DNA from: Cellulomonas sp. B6
GTDB lineage: Bacteria > Actinomycetota > Actinomycetes > Actinomycetales > Cellulomonadaceae
Length of the DNA: 63,927 bases
Assembly: GCF_001462455.1 (NCBI RefSeq)
Contig: NZ_LNTD01000129.1
Location: 1-63,927 of the forward strand
Direction: 5' to 3'
The position numbers and the translations under genes are program-made. Numbering within the stretch: position 1 is the first letter of the stretch; each line of letters starts with the position of its first letter. This document shows, one piece after another, positions 17,630 through 31,936 of this stretch. The notes under the pieces were generated by a model. That model was given only the letters and a program-made list of their open reading frames with translations. It did no database searches and was not told the DNA's origin.

Positions 17630-18289
17630 TCAGTCCTGAGCGACGCTGCCGCCGGCGGCCACGATCTTGTCCTTCGCGGACGCGGAGTACGCGTCCACCG
17701 CGACGGACACCTTGACCGTGAGCTCGCCGGTGCCGAGCACCTTGACGGGGCGGCCCTTGCGGACCGCACCCTTGGCGACCAGGTCGGCGACCGTCACGTC
17801 GCCGCCGTCCGGGTACAGCGCCGAGAGCTTGTCCAGGTTGACGACCTGGTACTCGACGCGGAACGGGTTCTTGAAGCCGCGGAGCTTGGGCAGCCGCATG
17901 TGCAGCGGCATCTGCCCGCCCTCGAAGCGGTCCGGCACCTGGTAGCGGGCCTTCGTGCCCTTGGTGCCACGGCCCGCGGTCTTGCCCTTGGACGCCTCAC
18001 CACGACCCACGCGGGTCTTGGCGGTCTTGGCGCCGGGGGCCGGACGCAGGTGGTGCACCTTGAGGGTGCCACCCGCACCGGGCGCCGCGGCGGCCTCGGC
18101 CGCCGCCTTCGCGGCAGCGGTGGGGGCCTTCTTCGCCGGAGCCTTCTTCTCGGCCGCAGCCGAGGACTCCGTCGTGGCGGTCGCCTTGGCCGTGGCCTGC
18201 TTGGCGGGAGCCTTCTTCGCCGGAGCCTTCTTCTCGGCCGCAGCCGTGGTCTCCGTCGCCTTCTCGTCGGCCTTCTTGTCGTCGGCCAT
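17630..18289 (-). CDS. rplO: 50S ribosomal protein L15 with Lys/Ala-rich N-terminal extension
   Basis: 219 residues. The L15 core starts near residue 75 ([20 protein letters not shown]) and is complete. The first 70 or so residues are an Ala/Lys/Pro histone-H1-like extension with the unit [12 protein letters not shown] occurring twice, encoded by a 37-base exact duplication. The start is ATG 18289; a GTG at 18295 overlapping the rpmD stop is an alternative, with AGGAGG just upstream. Typical L15 is about 145-150 residues. Confidence 0.95.
   Translation of the reverse strand: MADDKKADEKATETTAAAEKKAPAKKAPAKQATAKATATTESSAAAEKKAPAKKAPTAAAKAAAEAAAAPGAGGTLKVHHLRPAPGAKTAKTRVGRGEASKGKTAGRGTKGTKARYQVPDRFEGGQMPLHMRLPKLRGFKNPFRVEYQVVNLDKLSALYPDGGDVTVADLVAKGAVRKGRPVKVLGTGELTVKVSVAVDAYSASAKDKIVAAGGSVAQD
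18126..18246 (-). repeat. 37-bp exact direct repeat in rplO
   Basis: The same 37 bases occur at 18126-18162 and 18210-18246, in the same reading frame, an 84-base period. Each encodes the core of the basic KKAPAKKAP-type segment of the L15 extension. It reflects a recent internal duplication. Confidence 0.85.
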
Positions 18290-18291
18290 GG

Positions 18292-18474
18292 TCACTCGAC
18301 CTCCTCGACCGCGACGAGGTGCGTCACCGTCTTGACCATGCCGCGGATCTCAGGACGGTCCTCCTTGACGACGACGTCGCCGATCCGCTTGAGGCCCAGG
18401 GTGCGCAGCGTGTCGCGCTGGTTCTGCTTGCCGCCGATGGCGGACCGGGTCTGGGTCACCTTCAGACGCGCCAT
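18292..18474 (-). CDS. rpmD: 50S ribosomal protein L30
   Basis: 60 residues, [15 protein letters not shown] to HLVAVEEVE, full length. Its ATG overlaps the rpsE stop (ATGA), so the two are translationally coupled. Confidence 0.96.
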   Translation of the reverse strand: MARLKVTQTRSAIGGKQNQRDTLRTLGLKRIGDVVVKEDRPEIRGMVKTVTHLVAVEEVE

Positions 18475-19118
18475 CACGCACCCGCCTTCGCGGCCGCCGA
18501 GGCGGCACGGCCCTCGGCCTGCGCCCGCAGGAGCGGGGCCGGGGCGACGTGGTCGAGAGCCAGCCCACGACGGGCGGCGACGGCCTCGGGCTCCTCGAGG
18601 GAGCGCAGGGCCTCGACCGTGGCGTGCACGATGTTGATCGCGTTGGACGACCCGAGCGACTTGCTGAGCACGTCGTGGATGCCGGCGCACTCGAGCACCG
18701 CACGCACCGGACCACCGGCGATCACGCCGGTACCCGGGGACGCGGGACGCAGGAACACGACACCGGCGGCCTTCTCGCCCTGGACGGGGTGAGGGATGGT
18801 GCCCTGGATGCGGGGGACGCGGAAGAAGCTCTTCTTCGCCTCCTCGACACCCTTGGCGATCGCCGCGGGCACCTCCTTGGCCTTGCCGTAGCCGACGCCG
18901 ACCGTGCCGTCACCGTCGCCCACCACGACGAGCGCGGTGAAGCTGAACCGGCGGCCGCCCTTGACGACCTTGGAGACACGGTTGATGGTCACGACGCGCT
19001 CGACGAACGCGCTCTTCTCGGCGGCGTCACCGCGCCGCCCGCCGTCACGACGGCCGCCGTCCCGGCGGTCGCCGCCGGTGCCGCCGGCACCGGTGTTGCT
19101 GCGCTGAGGAGCAGCCAT
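18474..19118 (-). CDS. rpsE: 30S ribosomal protein S5
   Basis: 214 residues from [13 protein letters not shown]; the decoding-fidelity protein S5. The N-terminal 35 residues are a Gly/Arg/Asp-rich extension ([14 protein letters not shown]). The core begins at [20 protein letters not shown] and includes the GYGKAKEVP loop. The stop overlaps the rpmD start. Confidence 0.96.
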   Translation of the reverse strand: MAAPQRSNTGAGGTGGDRRDGGRRDGGRRGDAAEKSAFVERVVTINRVSKVVKGGRRFSFTALVVVGDGDGTVGVGYGKAKEVPAAIAKGVEEAKKSFFRVPRIQGTIPHPVQGEKAAGVVFLRPASPGTGVIAGGPVRAVLECAGIHDVLSKSLGSSNAINIVHATVEALRSLEEPEAVAARRGLALDHVAPAPLLRAQAEGRAASAAAKAGA

Positions 19119-19152
19119 CAGAAAGTCCTCTTCTTCGATGCGGAGTTCGTCG

Positions 19153-19524
19153 TCACAGGGCCAGACCACCCTCACGGGCGCCGTCGGCGACCGCGGCCAC
19201 CCGGCCGTGGTACTTGTTGCCGCCGCGGTCGAACACGACCGCCTCGACACCCGCAGCCTTGGCGCGGGCGGCGACGAGCTCGCCGACCTTCTTCGCCTTG
19301 GCGGTCTTGTCGCCGTCGTGGCCGCGCAGGTCGGCCTCGAGGGTCGACGCCGACGCGACGGTCTTGCCGATGGCGTCGTCGACGACCTGGGCCGTGATGT
19401 GACGCGCGGAGCGGGTCACGACGAGGCGGGGACGCGCAGCCGTGCCGACGACCTTCTTGCGCAGACGCAGGTGGCGGCGGCGACGGGCGATGGTCGTGCC
19501 CTTGCCCTTGATGCTGATCGCCAT
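19153..19524 (-). CDS. rplR: 50S ribosomal protein L18
   Basis: 123 residues, binds 5S r[21 protein letters not shown] start and a C-terminal [20 protein letters not shown] segment are typical. Three bases after rplF. Confidence 0.97.
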   Translation of the reverse strand: MAISIKGKGTTIARRRRHLRLRKKVVGTAARPRLVVTRSARHITAQVVDDAIGKTVASASTLEADLRGHDGDKTAKAKKVGELVAARAKAAGVEAVVFDRGGNKYHGRVAAVADGAREGGLAL

Positions 19525-19527
19525 GGC

Positions 19528-20067
19528 TTACTTCCCAGCCTTTCCGACCTTGCGGCGCACGTTCTCGCCCGCGTACCGCACACCCTTGCCCTTGTAGGGC
19601 TCGGGCTTGCGGATCTTGCGGATGTTCGCGGCGACCTCGCCCACCTGCTGCTTGTCGATGCCCTCGACCGAGAACTTCGTCGGCGTCTCGACGACGAACG
19701 CGATCCCCGCGGGCGGCTCGACGACGACAGGGTGGCTGAAGCCGAGCGCGAACTCGAGGTTGCTGCCCTTCGCCGTGACGCGGTAACCCGTGCCGACGAT
19801 CTCGAGCTTCTTGATGTAGCCCTCCGTGACGCCGGTGACCAGGTTGGCCAGGAGCGTGCGGGTCAGGCCGTGCAGCGAGCGCGACGCGCGCTCGTCGTCG
19901 GGACGCGTCACCACGAGGGCGCCGGCGTCGTCGCGGTCCACCGCGATGGGGGCGGCGACCGTGTGGGTGAGCTGACCCTTGGGGCCCTTCACCGTCACGA
20001 GGTTGCCGTCGATCGTCACGTCGACACCCGAAGGCACCGGGACGGGGATCCTGCCGATTCGAGACAT
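19528..20067 (-). CDS. rplF: 50S ribosomal protein L6
   Basis: 179 residues from [16 protein letters not shown] at ATG 20067; the upstream open frame to 20121 is not conserved. C-terminal [15 protein letters not shown] is the L6 signature. Confidence 0.97.
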   Translation of the reverse strand: MSRIGRIPVPVPSGVDVTIDGNLVTVKGPKGQLTHTVAAPIAVDRDDAGALVVTRPDDERASRSLHGLTRTLLANLVTGVTEGYIKKLEIVGTGYRVTAKGSNLEFALGFSHPVVVEPPAGIAFVVETPTKFSVEGIDKQQVGEVAANIRKIRKPEPYKGKGVRYAGENVRRKVGKAGK

Positions 20068-20092
20068 GGCTGTTCTCCTCTCCGTCTCGGGC

Positions 20093-20491
20093 TTACCAGA
20101 CGTAGGCGAGGACTTCCCCACCCACGCCCTTCTTGGCTGCCTGCTTGTCGGTCAGCAGACCGGAGGACGTGGACAGGATCGCCACGCCCAGGCCGCCGAG
20201 CACCTTGGGCAGGTTGGTCGACTTGGCGTACACGCGCAGGCCCGGCTTGGACACGCGCTTCACACCGGCGAGCGCACGCTCGCGGTTGGGGCCGTACTTC
20301 AGGGTGATCGTGAGGTTCTTGCCCACGGGGGCGTCCTCGACGGTCCAGCCCGTGATGTAGCCCTCCGCCTGGAGGATCTCCGCGATGTGGCTCTTGAGCT
20401 TCGAGAACGGAATCGTCACCGTGTCGTGGTGAGCCGAGTTCGCGTTCCGCAGACGCGTCAGCAGGTCTGCGATCGGGTCGGTCATGGTCAT
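20093..20491 (-). CDS. rpsH: 30S ribosomal protein S8
   Basis: 132 residues, [20 protein letters not shown] to GGEVLAYVW. Binds helix 21 of 16S rRNA and in many bacteria represses the spc operon. A second ATG 6 bases in is possible. Confidence 0.97.
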   Translation of the reverse strand: MTMTDPIADLLTRLRNANSAHHDTVTIPFSKLKSHIAEILQAEGYITGWTVEDAPVGKNLTITLKYGPNRERALAGVKRVSKPGLRVYAKSTNLPKVLGGLGVAILSTSSGLLTDKQAAKKGVGGEVLAYVW

Positions 20492-20519
20492 CGGGCGTCT
20501 GCCCTTTCTCGCCGGGGTA

Positions 20520-20545
20520 TCCGCGGCCCCCGGAGGGGCCGCGGA
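20520..20545 (-). other. Intercistronic hairpin between rpsN and rpsH
   Basis: Perfect 11-bp stem (20520-20530 with 20535-20545) and 4-base loop in the 75-base gap between rpsN and rpsH. It could be a partial terminator, a processing site or a ribosomal-protein binding site; the sequence alone does not decide. Confidence 0.6.
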
Positions 20546-20566
20546 CCTACCGACGTCCGGTGGTAC

Positions 20567-20752
20567 TTACCAGCTGCTCTTGGTCACGCCGGGGAGCTCG
20601 CCGCGGTGGGCCATCTCCCGCACGCAGATCCGGCACAGGCCGAACTTGCGGTACACCGAGTGCGGGCGACCGCACTTCTGGCAGCGCGTGTAGCCACGGA
20701 CCGCGAACTTCGGCTTCGCGGCCGCCTTGTTGATGAGGGCGGTCTTCGCCAT
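20567..20752 (-). CDS. rpsN: 30S ribosomal protein S14 type Z
   Basis: 61 residues, the short zinc-binding form. Zinc ligands are in CQKC (24-27) and CRIC (40-43). A longer zinc-free paralogue, if present, is not in this window. Two bases after rplE. Confidence 0.97.
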   Translation of the reverse strand: MAKTALINKAAAKPKFAVRGYTRCQKCGRPHSVYRKFGLCRICVREMAHRGELPGVTKSSW

Positions 20753-20754
20753 GG

Positions 20755-21327
20755 TCAGTTCTCCTTGAACGGGAAGCCGAGGAGCTTGAGGAACGCGCGC
20801 CCCTCGTCGTCCGTCGTCGCGGTCGTGACGACCGTGATGTCCATGCCGCGGACCCGGTCGATCTTGTCCTGGTCGATCTCGTGGAACACCGACTGCTCGG
20901 TCAGACCGAACGTGTAGTTCCCGTTGCCGTCGAACTGCTTCGGCGACAGGCCGCGGAAGTCGCGGATGCGGGGCAGCGCGATGTTCAGCAGGCGGTCCAG
21001 GAACTCCCAGGCGCGGTCGCCGCGCAGCGTGACGTGCGCGCCGATCGGCATGCCCTCACGCAGCTTGAACTGGGCGATCGACTTGCGGGCCTTGGTGACC
21101 TGCGGCTTCTGGCCCGTGATCTGGGTCAGGTCGCGGATCGCGCCCTCGATGAGCTTGGAGTCCTTGGCGGCGTCGCCCACACCCATGTTCACGACGACCT
21201 TGACGAGCCGCGCGACCTGGTTGATGTTCTCGTGGCCGAACTGCTCGAAGAGCGCCGGCTTGATCTCCTCGGCGTACCGCGTCTTCAGACGGGGCAGCGC
21301 CGGGGCCTCGATGGTGGTCTCGGTCAT
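20755..21327 (-). CDS. rplE: 50S ribosomal protein L5
   Basis: 190 residues; 5S rRNA and P-site tRNA contact protein. Conserved [26 protein letters not shown] and [21 protein letters not shown]. Start overlaps the rplX stop (ATGA). Confidence 0.97.
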   Translation of the reverse strand: MTETTIEAPALPRLKTRYAEEIKPALFEQFGHENINQVARLVKVVVNMGVGDAAKDSKLIEGAIRDLTQITGQKPQVTKARKSIAQFKLREGMPIGAHVTLRGDRAWEFLDRLLNIALPRIRDFRGLSPKQFDGNGNYTFGLTEQSVFHEIDQDKIDRVRGMDITVVTTATTDDEGRAFLKLLGFPFKEN

Positions 21328-21668
21328 CAGATGTCCTTACCGGAGCGCTTGGCGACGCGGACGCGCACCGTGCGCGTACGCCCGTCGCGCTCGACCTGCT
21401 CGGTGCGGTAGCCGACCCGGGTGCCCTTCTTGGTCTCCGGGTCCACCAGCATGACGTTGCTGATGTGGATGGGGGCCTCGACGGTCTCGATGCCACCGGT
21501 GCGGGTGCCACGGGCCGACTGGCCCGCCTTGACGTGCTTCTGCACGCGCTGCACGCCCTCGACGACCACGCGCTGCGTCTCGGGGAGCACCTCGAGCACA
21601 CGGCCCTGCTGCCCCTTGTCGCGGCCCGAGATGACGACGACCAGGTCGCCCCTCTTGATCTTCGCCAT
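21327..21668 (-). CDS. rplX: 50S ribosomal protein L24
   Basis: 113 residues with the N-terminal KOW motif ([19 protein letters not shown]). Two bases after rplN and overlapping rplE. Confidence 0.97.
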   Translation of the reverse strand: MAKIKRGDLVVVISGRDKGQQGRVLEVLPETQRVVVEGVQRVQKHVKAGQSARGTRTGGIETVEAPIHISNVMLVDPETKKGTRVGYRTEQVERDGRTRTVRVRVAKRSGKDI

Positions 21669-21670
21669 GG

Positions 21671-22039
21671 TCAGAGCACCTCCGGCGCCAGCGAGATGAT
21701 CTTCATGAACTTCTTGTCGCGCAGCTCGCGACCCACGGGGCCGAAGATGCGCGTGCCGCGCGGCTCACCGTCGTTCTTGAGGATCACCGCGGCGTTCTCG
21801 TCGAACTTGATGTACGAGCCGTCGGGACGCCGGCGCTCCTTGCGGGTGCGCACGACGACCGCCTTGACGACGTCGCCCTTCTTGACGTTGCCGCCGGGGA
21901 TCGCGTCCTTGACGGTGGCGACGATGACGTCGCCGATACCGGCGTAGCGACGGCCGGAGCCGCCGAGCACACGGATGCAGAGAATCTCCTTCGCACCCGT
22001 GTTGTCGGCGACACGCAGTCGCGACTCCTGCTGGATCAT
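21671..22039 (-). CDS. rplN: 50S ribosomal protein L14
   Basis: 122 residues, [18 protein letters not shown] start and complete family sequence. It follows a 176-base gap after rpsQ that contains two hairpins, so it probably begins a separate spc transcription unit; no convincing promoter was found in the gap. Confidence 0.97.
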   Translation of the reverse strand: MIQQESRLRVADNTGAKEILCIRVLGGSGRRYAGIGDVIVATVKDAIPGGNVKKGDVVKAVVVRTRKERRRPDGSYIKFDENAAVILKNDGEPRGTRIFGPVGRELRDKKFMKIISLAPEVL

Positions 22040-22182
22040 CTAGCTACTCCTGTCGTCTGGCGGGTTCTCGGTCAGCCGTGGCGCCGAGCCTGGCCATACG
22101 GATGGTTGCCGTGGTGCACACGCCGCGGGCGGGCGGACCCGCCCGCGCCGTGGGCAACTGTGGTGGTGCTGTCCTGCGTGCC

Positions 22183-22212
22183 GTGCCGGCGCCCCGGCAG
22201 GGGCGCCGGCAC
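22183..22212 (-). terminator. Terminator after rpsQ (S10/spc boundary)
   Basis: Perfect 13-bp stem (22183-22195 with 22200-22212), 4-base loop, 3 bases after the rpsQ stop. A second 10-bp hairpin (22124-22133 with 22138-22147) follows in the same gap. Together they mark the S10/spc junction. Confidence 0.7.
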
Positions 22213-22215
22213 GTG

Positions 22216-22506
22216 TCACTTCGCCTTCTCGAGGATCTCCGTGACGCGCCAGCGCTTGGTCGCCGACAGCGGCCGGGTCTCCATGATCTCGACCAGGTCG
22301 CCGATGCCGGCGGCGTTGAGCTCGTCGTGCGCCTTCACCTTGCTGGTGCGGCGGATGACCTTGCCGTACAGCGGGTGCTTGACGCGGTCCTCGACCTCGA
22401 CGACGACGGTCTTGTCCATCTTGTCGGAGACGACGTAGCCACGACGGGTCTTGCGGTACCCGCGGGGGTCCGTCGTCGCGGTGGTCTGCTCGTGCTTCGT
22501 GCTCAT
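22216..22506 (-). CDS. rpsQ: 30S ribosomal protein S17
   Basis: 96 residues; OB-fold S17 with the conserved [17 protein letters not shown] and HPLYGKVI segments after a 20-residue Thr-rich extension. Last gene of the S10 block. Confidence 0.97.
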   Translation of the reverse strand: MSTKHEQTTATTDPRGYRKTRRGYVVSDKMDKTVVVEVEDRVKHPLYGKVIRRTSKVKAHDELNAAGIGDLVEIMETRPLSATKRWRVTEILEKAK

Positions 22507-22513
22507 GAGTGCC

Positions 22514-22750
22514 TCACTCCGCGCTCGGGGCGGTCCGGATGCCGAGCTCGCGCTCGCGCAGGATCGTGTAGATGCGCGCGATGTCCTTGCGGACGGCCTT
22601 GAGGCGCCCGTGGCTCTCGAGCTGACCGGTCGCGGACTGGAAGCGGAGGTTGAACAGCTCCTCCTTGGCCTTCTTCAGCTCGGCGACCAGCTTCCCGTCG
22701 TCGAAGGTGTCCAGCTCGGTGGGAGCCAGCTCCTTGGTTCCGATAGCCAT
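22514..22750 (-). CDS. rpmC: 50S ribosomal protein L29
   Basis: 78 residues, two-helix L29 near the exit tunnel: [19 protein letters not shown] core. The ATG overlaps the rplP stop (ATGA). Confidence 0.96.
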   Translation of the reverse strand: MAIGTKELAPTELDTFDDGKLVAELKKAKEELFNLRFQSATGQLESHGRLKAVRKDIARIYTILRERELGIRTAPSAE

Positions 22751-23166
22751 CAGTTACCACCCTCGCGCACGATGAAACGTGTCTTCATCGGGAGCTTGTG
22801 CTGCGCGCGACGCATGGCCTCGCGGGCGAGCGGCTCCGGGACGCCGGCGAGCTCGAACATCACTCGACCCGGCTTGACGTTGGCGATCCACCACTCGGGC
22901 GAGCCCTTGCCGGAACCCATGCGGGTCTCGGCGGGCTTCTTCGTGAGGGGACGGTCCGGGTAGATGTTGATCCAGACCTTCCCACCACGCTTGATGTGGC
23001 GGGTCATGGCGATACGTGCAGCCTCGATCTGCCGGTTGGTGACGTAGGCCGGCTCGAGAGCCTGGATGCCGAACTCACCGAACGAGATCGTGGTGCCACC
23101 CGTCGCGGCGCCGGAGCGCCCGGGGTGGTGCTGCTTGCGGTGCTTCAGCCTGCGCGGGATCAGCAC
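22750..23166 (-). CDS. rplP: 50S ribosomal protein L16
   Basis: 138 residues, GTG start, [19 protein letters not shown]. Contains [17 protein letters not shown] and [12 protein letters not shown]. Three bases after rpsC. Confidence 0.97.
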   Translation of the reverse strand: MLIPRRLKHRKQHHPGRSGAATGGTTISFGEFGIQALEPAYVTNRQIEAARIAMTRHIKRGGKVWINIYPDRPLTKKPAETRMGSGKGSPEWWIANVKPGRVMFELAGVPEPLAREAMRRAQHKLPMKTRFIVREGGN

Positions 23167-23169
23167 GGC

Positions 23170-24003
23170 TCAGGCCTCCGTTCCGGACTCGGTGGGCGCC
23201 TCCGCCGCGGGCGCCTGCTCGGCGGCCGGGGCGGGTGCGTCCTGACGCTCGGGACGGCGTCCGCCGCCGCGAGGACCACGGTCCCCACGGTCGCCGCGGT
23301 CGCCGCGCGGGCCACCACGCGAGGGACGGGGAGCCTGCGAGGCCTGCTCGCGCGCCCACTCCTTCTCCGTGACGTCACCCTTGTAGACCCAGACCTTCAC
23401 GCCGATGCGGCCGAAGGTCGTGCGGGCCTCGAAGAAGCCGTAGTCGATGTTCGCGCGCAGCGTGTGCAGCGGCACACGACCCTCGCGGTAGAACTCCGTG
23501 CGGCTCATCTCCGCGCCGCCGAGGCGGCCCGAGACCTGCACGCGGATGCCCTTGGCACCCGCACGCTGGGCCGACTGGATGCCCTTGCGCATGGCACGGC
23601 GGAACGACACGCGGCTCGCGAGCTGCTCGGCGATGCCCTGGGCGACCAGCTGAGCCTCGATCTCGGCGTTCTTGACCTCGAGGATGTTCAGCTGGACCTG
23701 CTTGCCCGTGAGCTTCTCGAGCTCGCCGCGGATGCGGTCGGCCTCCGCACCACGACGCCCGATGACGATGCCCGGGCGGGCGGTGTGGATGTCGACGCGG
23801 ACGCGGTCACGCGTGCGCTCGATCTCGACCTTGGCGATGCCGGCGCGCTCGAGACCCGTGCTCATGAGCTTGCGGATCTGCACGTCCTCGCGCACGTAGT
23901 CGCGGTACCGCTGGCCCGGCTTCGTCGAGTCCGCGAACCACCGCGACCGGTGGTCGGTCGTGATGCCGAGGCGGTACCCGAGCGGGTTGACCTTCTGTCC
24001 CAC
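23170..24003 (-). CDS. rpsC: 30S ribosomal protein S3
   Basis: 277 residues, GTG start sharing one base with the rplV stop. KH domain with [11 protein letters not shown], then the S3 C-domain through KVWVYKGDV. After residue 225 comes a long tail: Arg/Gly/Asp repeats ([10 protein letters not shown]), then Ala/Pro/Glu-rich sequence. Cores are about 220 residues. Confidence 0.97.
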   Translation of the reverse strand: MGQKVNPLGYRLGITTDHRSRWFADSTKPGQRYRDYVREDVQIRKLMSTGLERAGIAKVEIERTRDRVRVDIHTARPGIVIGRRGAEADRIRGELEKLTGKQVQLNILEVKNAEIEAQLVAQGIAEQLASRVSFRRAMRKGIQSAQRAGAKGIRVQVSGRLGGAEMSRTEFYREGRVPLHTLRANIDYGFFEARTTFGRIGVKVWVYKGDVTEKEWAREQASQAPRPSRGGPRGDRGDRGDRGPRGGGRRPERQDAPAPAAEQAPAAEAPTESGTEA

Positions 24004-24383
24004 TAGCGGGTCCCTCCCTTGGTGGAGGTCGCCTTCTCGCGCTGCGAGATGACGACCGTGATGTGGCTCGTGCGCTTCATGATCCGACCGGCGCGACCCT
24101 GCGCGCGCGGGCGGAAGCGCTTGAGCGTCGGGCCCTCGTCGACGAAGACCTCGGAGATGTAGAGGTCTGCCTCGTCGAGGCGCTCGGAGTTGCGCTTGGC
24201 CCCCTCGACCGCGTTCGCGACCGCGGACTGCACCGTCTTGAGGACGGGCTCCGCCGCGGCCTGCGGCGCGAACTTCAGCACCGCCACGGCCTCCGCCGCC
24301 TGCTTGCCACGGATGAGGTCCACGACGCGGCGGGCCTTCTGGGGCGTGACGCGGACGAACCGCGCCTTCGCCTTGGCTTCCAT
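24003..24383 (-). CDS. rplV: 50S ribosomal protein L22
   Basis: 126 residues; tunnel-wall protein. [26 protein letters not shown] start and the beta-hairpin [18 protein letters not shown] are present and normal in macrolide-relevant positions as far as can be seen. Confidence 0.97.
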   Translation of the reverse strand: MEAKAKARFVRVTPQKARRVVDLIRGKQAAEAVAVLKFAPQAAAEPVLKTVQSAVANAVEGAKRNSERLDEADLYISEVFVDEGPTLKRFRPRAQGRAGRIMKRTSHITVVISQREKATSTKGGTR

Positions 24384-24438
24384 CGCTGTCCTGCTCTCTT
24401 GTCTCTGCCGTCAGGGCGTCACCAGGCTGACCCGGGGG

Positions 24439-24720
24439 TCAGCGGCGACGGCCCTTCCGGTCGTCCTTCTCGTGGCCGCGGAACGTCCGCGTCGGGGCGA
24501 ACTCGCCGAGCTTGTGCCCGACCATCGACTCCGTCACGAACACCGGGGTGTGCTTGCGGCCGTCGTGGACCGCGAAGGTGTGGCCGAGGAAGTCCGGCGT
24601 GATCATCGAACGACGCGACCACGTCTTGATGACGTTCTTCGTGCCGGCCTCGTTCTGCGCGTCGACCTTCTTCTGCAGGTGGCCGTCGACGAACGGGCCC
24701 TTCTTGAGGCTGCGAGGCAT
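24439..24720 (-). CDS. rpsS: 30S ribosomal protein S19
   Basis: 93 residues, [15 protein letters not shown] through [17 protein letters not shown]. Complete. Confidence 0.97.
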   Translation of the reverse strand: MPRSLKKGPFVDGHLQKKVDAQNEAGTKNVIKTWSRRSMITPDFLGHTFAVHDGRKHTPVFVTESMVGHKLGEFAPTRTFRGHEKDDRKGRRR

Positions 24721-24735
24721 TCTCTCGGGCTCCTA

Positions 24736-25572
<837 letters not shown>

Positions 25573-25597
25573 GGGAGTTCGTCCTCTTCGCTCTCGG

Positions 25598-25900
25598 TCA
25601 GCCGACCGGTCCGCCGAAGATGTCGATCGAGCCCTCGCGGAGGGTGACGATCGCACGCTTCGTGTTCTTGCGGCGGCCGATGCCGAAGCGGGTCCGGCGG
25701 GCCTTGCCCTGACGGTTCGCGGTGTTGACCGACTCGACCTTGACGCCGAAGACCTGCTCGACGGCGATCTTGATCTCGGTCTTGTTGGCCCGCGGGTCCA
25801 CGAGGAACGTGTACTTGCCCTCGTCGAGCAGGCCGTAGCTCTTCTCCGAGACGACCGGCGCGATCAGGATGTCGCGCGGGTCCTTACCGACGGCGGTCAC
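25598..25900 (-). CDS. rplW: 50S ribosomal protein L23
   Basis: 100 residues, GTG start overlapping the rplD stop (GTGA). Exit-tunnel docking site for trigger factor and SRP. Conserved [19 protein letters not shown]. Confidence 0.96.
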   Translation of the reverse strand: MTAVGKDPRDILIAPVVSEKSYGLLDEGKYTFLVDPRANKTEIKIAVEQVFGVKVESVNTANRQGKARRTRFGIGRRKNTKRAIVTLREGSIDIFGGPVG

Positions 25901-26583
25901 TTCGTCTCCTCGTTGGCCTCGGCCTCGGTGGCGACGGCCTTCGCACCCTTGGCAGGGCCGGCGAGGAACGCGTCGAGCGCACCCTGCGTGAAGACCACGT
26001 CGTCCGAGATGAGGACGTCGTAGGTGTTGAGCTGGTCGGCGACGAGCAGGTGGACCCGCTCGACGTTCCGCAGCGACTTCCAGGTGATCTCGTCCTGGCG
26101 CTCGACGACCACGAGGACGTGCTTGCGACCGGAGAGGTTGTCGAGCACCGCGAGGGCGGCCTTGGTCGACGGGACCTCGCCCGGGGCGAAGCCCGTGACG
26201 ACGTGGACGCGGCCGGCACGCGCGCGGTCCGAGAGAGCACCGCGGAGCGCCGCGGCCTTCATCTTCTTCGGGGTCCGCTGCGAGTAGTCGCGAGGGGTCG
26301 GGCCGTGGACGGTGCCACCGCCGGCGAACTGCGGCGCGCGGGTCGAGCCCTGACGGGCGCGGCCGGTGCCCTTCTGCTTGTACGGCTTCTTGCCACCACC
26401 GCGGACCTCGCCGCGGGTCTTGGTGTCGTGGGTGCCCTGCCGCGCGGCGGCGAGCTGGGCGACGACGACCTGGTGGATCAGCGGGACGTTCGTCTGCACG
26501 TCGAAGACGTCACCGGGCAGGTCGGCCGTGCCGGCCTTCTTGCCCTTCTCGTCGAGGACGTCGACGGTCAGCGTGTCGCTCAT
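25897..26583 (-). CDS. rplD: 50S ribosomal protein L4
   Basis: 228 residues from ATG 26583 ([18 protein letters not shown]). A GTG at 26592 that overlaps the rplC stop is an equally coupled alternative, adding three residues. The tunnel loop [20 protein letters not shown] is complete. The C-terminus carries a short acidic extension. Confidence 0.95.
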   Translation of the reverse strand: MSDTLTVDVLDEKGKKAGTADLPGDVFDVQTNVPLIHQVVVAQLAAARQGTHDTKTRGEVRGGGKKPYKQKGTGRARQGSTRAPQFAGGGTVHGPTPRDYSQRTPKKMKAAALRGALSDRARAGRVHVVTGFAPGEVPSTKAALAVLDNLSGRKHVLVVVERQDEITWKSLRNVERVHLLVADQLNTYDVLISDDVVFTQGALDAFLAGPAKGAKAVATEAEANEETK

Positions 26584-26588
26584 CGAGG

Positions 26589-27248
26589 TCACGCACCCTT
26601 CGCAGCGGTACGCACGACGACGACGCCGCCCTTGGGGCCGGGAACCGCGCCCTTGACGAGCAGCAGACCCTTCTCTGCGTCGACCGCGTGCACGGTCAGG
26701 TTCTGGGTGGTCTGACGGGCGACGCCCATCCGACCGGCCATGCGCAGGCCCTTGAAGACGCGCGACGGGGTCGAGGCCCCACCGATCGAGCCGGGCTTGC
26801 GGTGGTTGCGGTGCGCACCGTGGGAGGCGCCGACGCCGGAGAAGCCGTGACGCTTCATGACACCGGCCGTGCCCTTGCCCTTGGTGGTGCCGATGACGTC
26901 GACCACCTGGCCGGCCTCGAAGGCCGTCGCGGTGATCTCCTGGCCGAGCGTGAACTCGGAGGCGTCCGACGTGCGGATCTCGGCCACGTGCCGACGGGGG
27001 GTGACCCCCGCCTTCTCGAAGTGACCCTTGAGCGGCTTGGTGACCTTGCGCGGGTCGATCTGGCCGTAGGCCAGCTGGACCGCGGCGTAGCCGTCGCTCT
27101 CAGCGGAGCGGACCTGCGTCACGACGTTCGTGCCGACGGCGATGACCGTGACGGGCACGAGGCGACCGGCCTCGTCCCACAGCTGCGTCATGCCGAGCTT
27201 GGTGCCGAGCAGCGCCGTGACGGGGCGCGCGTTCTGCTGGGTAGCCAT
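26589..27248 (-). CDS. rplC: 50S ribosomal protein L3
   Basis: 219 residues. [20 protein letters not shown] start; the central loop [19 protein letters not shown] is typical. 25 bases after rpsJ. Confidence 0.97.
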   Translation of the reverse strand: MATQQNARPVTALLGTKLGMTQLWDEAGRLVPVTVIAVGTNVVTQVRSAESDGYAAVQLAYGQIDPRKVTKPLKGHFEKAGVTPRRHVAEIRTSDASEFTLGQEITATAFEAGQVVDVIGTTKGKGTAGVMKRHGFSGVGASHGAHRNHRKPGSIGGASTPSRVFKGLRMAGRMGVARQTTQNLTVHAVDAEKGLLLVKGAVPGPKGGVVVVRTAAKGA

Positions 27249-27273
27249 GAAAGATCAGTCCCTTCCCAGCGAA

Positions 27274-27582
27274 TCAGAGCTTGATCTCGATGTTCACGTC
27301 CGCAGGCAGGTCGAGACGCATGAGCGAGTCGACGGCCTTCGGCGTGGGATCGATGATGTCGATGAGCCGCTTGTGCGTGCGCATCTCGAAGTGCTCGCGG
27401 CTGTCCTTGTACTTGTGGGGCGACCGGATGACGCAGAAGACGTTCTTCTCCGTCGGCAGCGGCACCGGACCCACGACCGACGCACCAGCGCGAGTCACCG
27501 TGTCGACGATCTTGCGCGCCGAGCTGTCGATGACCTCGTGGTCGTAGGACTTGAGCCTGATGCGGATCTTCTGTCCCGCCAT
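27274..27582 (-). CDS. rpsJ: 30S ribosomal protein S10
   Basis: 102 residues from [16 protein letters not shown] (ATG 27582). Also the partner of NusB in antitermination complexes. First gene of the S10 block; the longer open frame upstream is not conserved and lies in the leader. Confidence 0.97.
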   Translation of the reverse strand: MAGQKIRIRLKSYDHEVIDSSARKIVDTVTRAGASVVGPVPLPTEKNVFCVIRSPHKYKDSREHFEMRTHKRLIDIIDPTPKAVDSLMRLDLPADVNIEIKL

Positions 27583-27803
27583 GGCGTCGTCTACTTCTCT
27601 CTCTCGAACCGGTCCTGTCCGACCCCCGCACTCGGGCGTGTCGCTCTGCGCGACGCACCTCGGCGCTCGCGCACCGAACCCGGACGGGGGCCGTGGTTGT
27701 CGTCCGCCCCCCGTCGGGTGACCCCGAGGGTCTGGGCGTCCGCCACGTCTGTTCGCCCAGCGATGGGCGCGCGTGAACGCACACCCCAGCGGGCAACCCC
27801 GAC

Positions 27804-27833
27804 AGTCTGCCAGACACGGGCCGCAAAGGCCAA
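27804..27833 (-). promoter_or_regulatory. Candidate S10 operon promoter
   Basis: Minus-strand TTGGCC (27833-27828) and CAGACT (27809-27804), spaced 18, in an otherwise GC-only region downstream of the tuf terminator. CAGACT is also the -10 proposed for the adenosine deaminase gene. Confidence 0.5.
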
Positions 27834-27885
27834 CTTCCGAGGTGAGGACGCCGCCGCCCACGCCGCACGACCGGCGCCGGGGACG

Positions 27886-27923
27886 ACGCAGGGCCCGGGA
27901 GCCGAAGCTCCCGGGCCCTGCGT
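27886..27923 (-). terminator. tuf terminator
   Basis: Perfect 17-bp stem (27886-27902 with 27907-27923) capped by a UUCG tetraloop closed by C-G in the RNA, an exceptionally stable hairpin 27 bases after the tuf stop. Confidence 0.8.
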
Positions 27924-27949
27924 GGTGGATCAGCCCCGAAGGGCGGGGA

Positions 27950-29143
<1,194 letters not shown>

Positions 29144-29264
29144 TGGGTGTCCTCCTCAGGACTTGGTAGAGATTGCCCGACGGCAGCCACCTGACGGTAC
29201 CTGCGCGGCGTGCGGTCCTACGGGTCGGATGTGTAGCTGGAACTGCAGGGTTCGACCTGTGGGA

Positions 29265-31367
<2,103 letters not shown>

Positions 31368-31412
31368 GTGAATAGCCCCTTGTCGGTTGGCTTGCGGTGG
31401 GGTGCCGTCCGC

Positions 31413-31452
31413 GCCGCCGCGGGTCGACCCGTGAGGGTCGACCCGCCGCGGC
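31413..31452 (-). terminator. Hairpin between rpsG and fusA
   Basis: 18-bp stem with one mismatch (31413-31430 with 31435-31452) and a GTGA/TCAC loop, 8 bases after the rpsG stop. It probably attenuates readthrough from rpsL-rpsG into fusA-tuf, or stabilises the upstream mRNA. Confidence 0.65.
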
Positions 31453-31460
31453 GCACGGGA

Positions 31461-31931
31461 TCACCAGCGGTAGTGCGCGAACGCCCGGTTGGACTCGGCC
31501 ATCTTGTGCATGTCCTCACGGCGCTTCACCGCGGCACCGAGGCCGTTGGACGCGTCGAGGATCTCGTTCATGAGGCGCTCGGTCATGGTCTTCTCGCGAC
31601 GGGCGCGCGAGTAGTCCGTGAGCCAGCGCAGCGCGAGCGTCGTGGCGCGCACGGGACGCACCTCGATCGGCACCTGGTAGGTGGCGCCACCGACGCGACG
31701 CGACTTGACCTCGAGCGCGGGGCGCACGTTGTCCAGCGCGCGCTTGAGCACGACGACCGGGTCGGACTGCGTCTTCTCGCGGACGCCCTCGAGGGCGCCG
31801 TAGACAATCGACTCCGCGACGGTCTTCTTGCCGTCGAGGAGGATCTTGTTGATGAGCTGCGTGACGACGGGCGATCCGTAGACCGGGTCGACGACGAGCG
31901 GCCGCTTCGGAGCGGGACCCTTGCGAGGCAT
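31461..31931 (-). CDS. rpsG: 30S ribosomal protein S7
   Basis: 156 residues from [20 protein letters not shown] (ATG 31931), ending NRAFAHYRW. Nucleates 30S head assembly. Five bases after rpsL. Confidence 0.97.
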   Translation of the reverse strand: MPRKGPAPKRPLVVDPVYGSPVVTQLINKILLDGKKTVAESIVYGALEGVREKTQSDPVVVLKRALDNVRPALEVKSRRVGGATYQVPIEVRPVRATTLALRWLTDYSRARREKTMTERLMNEILDASNGLGAAVKRREDMHKMAESNRAFAHYRW

Positions 31932-31936
31932 CTGTC

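Larger units (their letters stand above)
27583..27949. other. S10 operon leader and tuf/rpsJ intergenic region
   Basis: 367 bases without a gene. From rpsJ outward: a leader of about 215 bases, the candidate promoter at 27804-27833, and the tuf terminator at 27886-27923. No recognisable riboswitch or small ORF. Confidence 0.7.
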
